Source: Paralithodes platypus (lineage: Eukaryota > Arthropoda > Malacostraca > Decapoda > Lithodidae). From it: 64,000 bases of DNA. The notes below the pieces were generated by a model. The model was not told the DNA's origin. It worked only from the letters and a program-made list of their open reading frames with translations, and ran no database searches. A program made the translations under genes and the position numbers. Shown here in pieces: positions 63,508 through 64,000 of this stretch; positions within the stretch are counted from its first letter, which is position 1; each line of letters opens with the position of its first letter. Where the stretch lies: NCBI GenBank assembly GCA_032716605.1, contig CM064552.1, positions 15,059,180 to 15,123,179 of the forward strand. The letters run 5' to 3'.

Positions 63508-63839
63508 GTGCACACACAACATATATACAGTGTGTACACATGCCTTAATCATATTGCAACATACACACATGTACTTTCAGGGCAATACTATCATTGTTTA
63601 ATATTCCATGATAATATACCGTACTCTGTAGTATCGGCAGCGTTGCACCAAATATATCCGGCACCGCTGCACATGTTTTCATCAGTAACATCCGGTCGGC
63701 ACTCAGCATAGCAGTGCCACCCCAGCTCTGTATATCTTTGGCTAATAAGAACCTATAAACTTATCTCTGGACTTTTATTCTACATCCTTGTGCAAGAAAG
63801 GATTATCAAGGTTGTTGTAGCTTCACATGACAACCATAA
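63491..63839 (+). repeat. 3' LTR
   Basis: Copy of 58211-58559; visible differences are isolated substitutions (for example AGTGCAC for AATGCAC near the start, ATATTCC for ATATCCC, and the last base). The pol stop codon lies at 63505-63507 inside it. Confidence 0.94.
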
Positions 63840-63844
63840 ACTCT

Positions 63845-64000
63845 GGATTCCCGACATTGGAAGGATATATAGTGCCTTCACTCCACCTTGGAAACTGTTA
63901 TTGATACTTTTCTCACCCTGGATTACTGTGATTATTTATTGACATTTACCTTTGAGAATATTTATTACTCGACCTGCAGTCTGGAAAATATTATTGAAGA
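63845..64000. other. Right flank, no feature recognised
   Basis: 156 bases to the window end with no recognised content. Confidence 0.5.

Larger units (their letters stand above)
58211..63839 (+). mobile_element. Ty3/Gypsy LTR retrotransposon lacking the RT core
   Basis: Two LTRs of about 349 bp (58211-58559, 63491-63839) differ at only a few positions, implying a young insertion. ACTCT repeats at 58206-58210 and 63840-63844 as target duplication. A primer binding site TGGCGCAGTC follows the 5' LTR and a purine tract AAGGGGGAGGGAGG precedes the 3' LTR. One frame runs gag, protease, RNase H and integrase; the RT fingers and palm are missing. A 438-bp MITE sits in the leader. No env-like frame. 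Confidence 0.95.

Noticed and set aside
58211..63839. Endogenous retrovirus with envelope gene
   Set aside because: The pol frame runs directly into the 3' LTR and no envelope-like frame exists; it is a plain Ty3/Gypsy retrotransposon.

Overview
ORGANISM. The window is eukaryotic and looks like an invertebrate nuclear genome, most likely a decapod crustacean (inference). It has no operons. Coding signal occurs as short exons with GT/AG splice sites or as transposable-element (TE) open frames. Introns are AT-rich and dotted with TAGGCCTAGG-like words. There are long TC, TA and CTAT microsatellites and blocks of CCTAA/TTAGG, the arthropod telomere unit. The TE set (DIRS with tyrosine recombinase, CCCH-finger LINE ORF1, RTE LINE, Ty3/Gypsy, Tigger/pogo, TTAA-targeting MITEs) fits an arthropod. 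The only host gene I can support is the 3' end of an SLC22-type organic ion transporter on the minus strand, with three exons at 54346-54518, 44502-44686 and 41709-41825. Its introns are swollen by TEs. LAYOUT. 1-3046: end of a SINE-like element, then a decayed minus-strand DIRS 5' end. 3171-7080: a 266-bp TC microsatellite and a nest of palindromic or TIR-bearing elements with an interstitial TTAGG block. 7404-14052: a 6.6-kb long inverted repeat whose left arm carries a 969-bp fold-back MITE while the right arm keeps the exact empty TA site. 14258-16475: MITEs, TA repeats and unassigned DNA. 16569-23662: a decayed plus-strand LINE (ORF1 CCCH fingers, EEP endonuclease, RT), split by a minus-strand LINE fragment with an RNase H domain and by a SINE-like element. 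25200-30908: two inverted TTAA-MITE copies, tRNA-like SINE heads and the second fold-back MITE. 31290-39982: an apparently intact DIRS retrotransposon (ITRs, GAG-like ORF1, RT/RNase H, tyrosine recombinase, internal complementary region). 40480-50265: SLC22 exons interleaved with a TTAA MITE, SINE-like copies, a tRNA-like sequence and a Tigger transposon. 50429-53976: three-level nest (Tigger-type MITE, inside it another, inside that a LINE). 55055-57752: LINE relics including an RTE cut by a 438-bp TTAA MITE. 58211-63839: a Ty3/Gypsy LTR element that has lost its RT core but keeps gag, protease, RNase H and integrase. HOW IT WORKS TOGETHER. Apart from the transporter gene, the window records nested transposition. 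Several insertions can be resolved to the base because an uninterrupted copy of the target exists nearby: in the sister arm of the inverted repeat, in the LINE reading frame, or in a tandem repeat unit. The biologically richest single object is the DIRS element. The best insertion-history evidence is in the long inverted repeat, the 50.4-54.0 kb nest and the RTE/TTAA MITE. All family names come from reading motifs; no database search was run.
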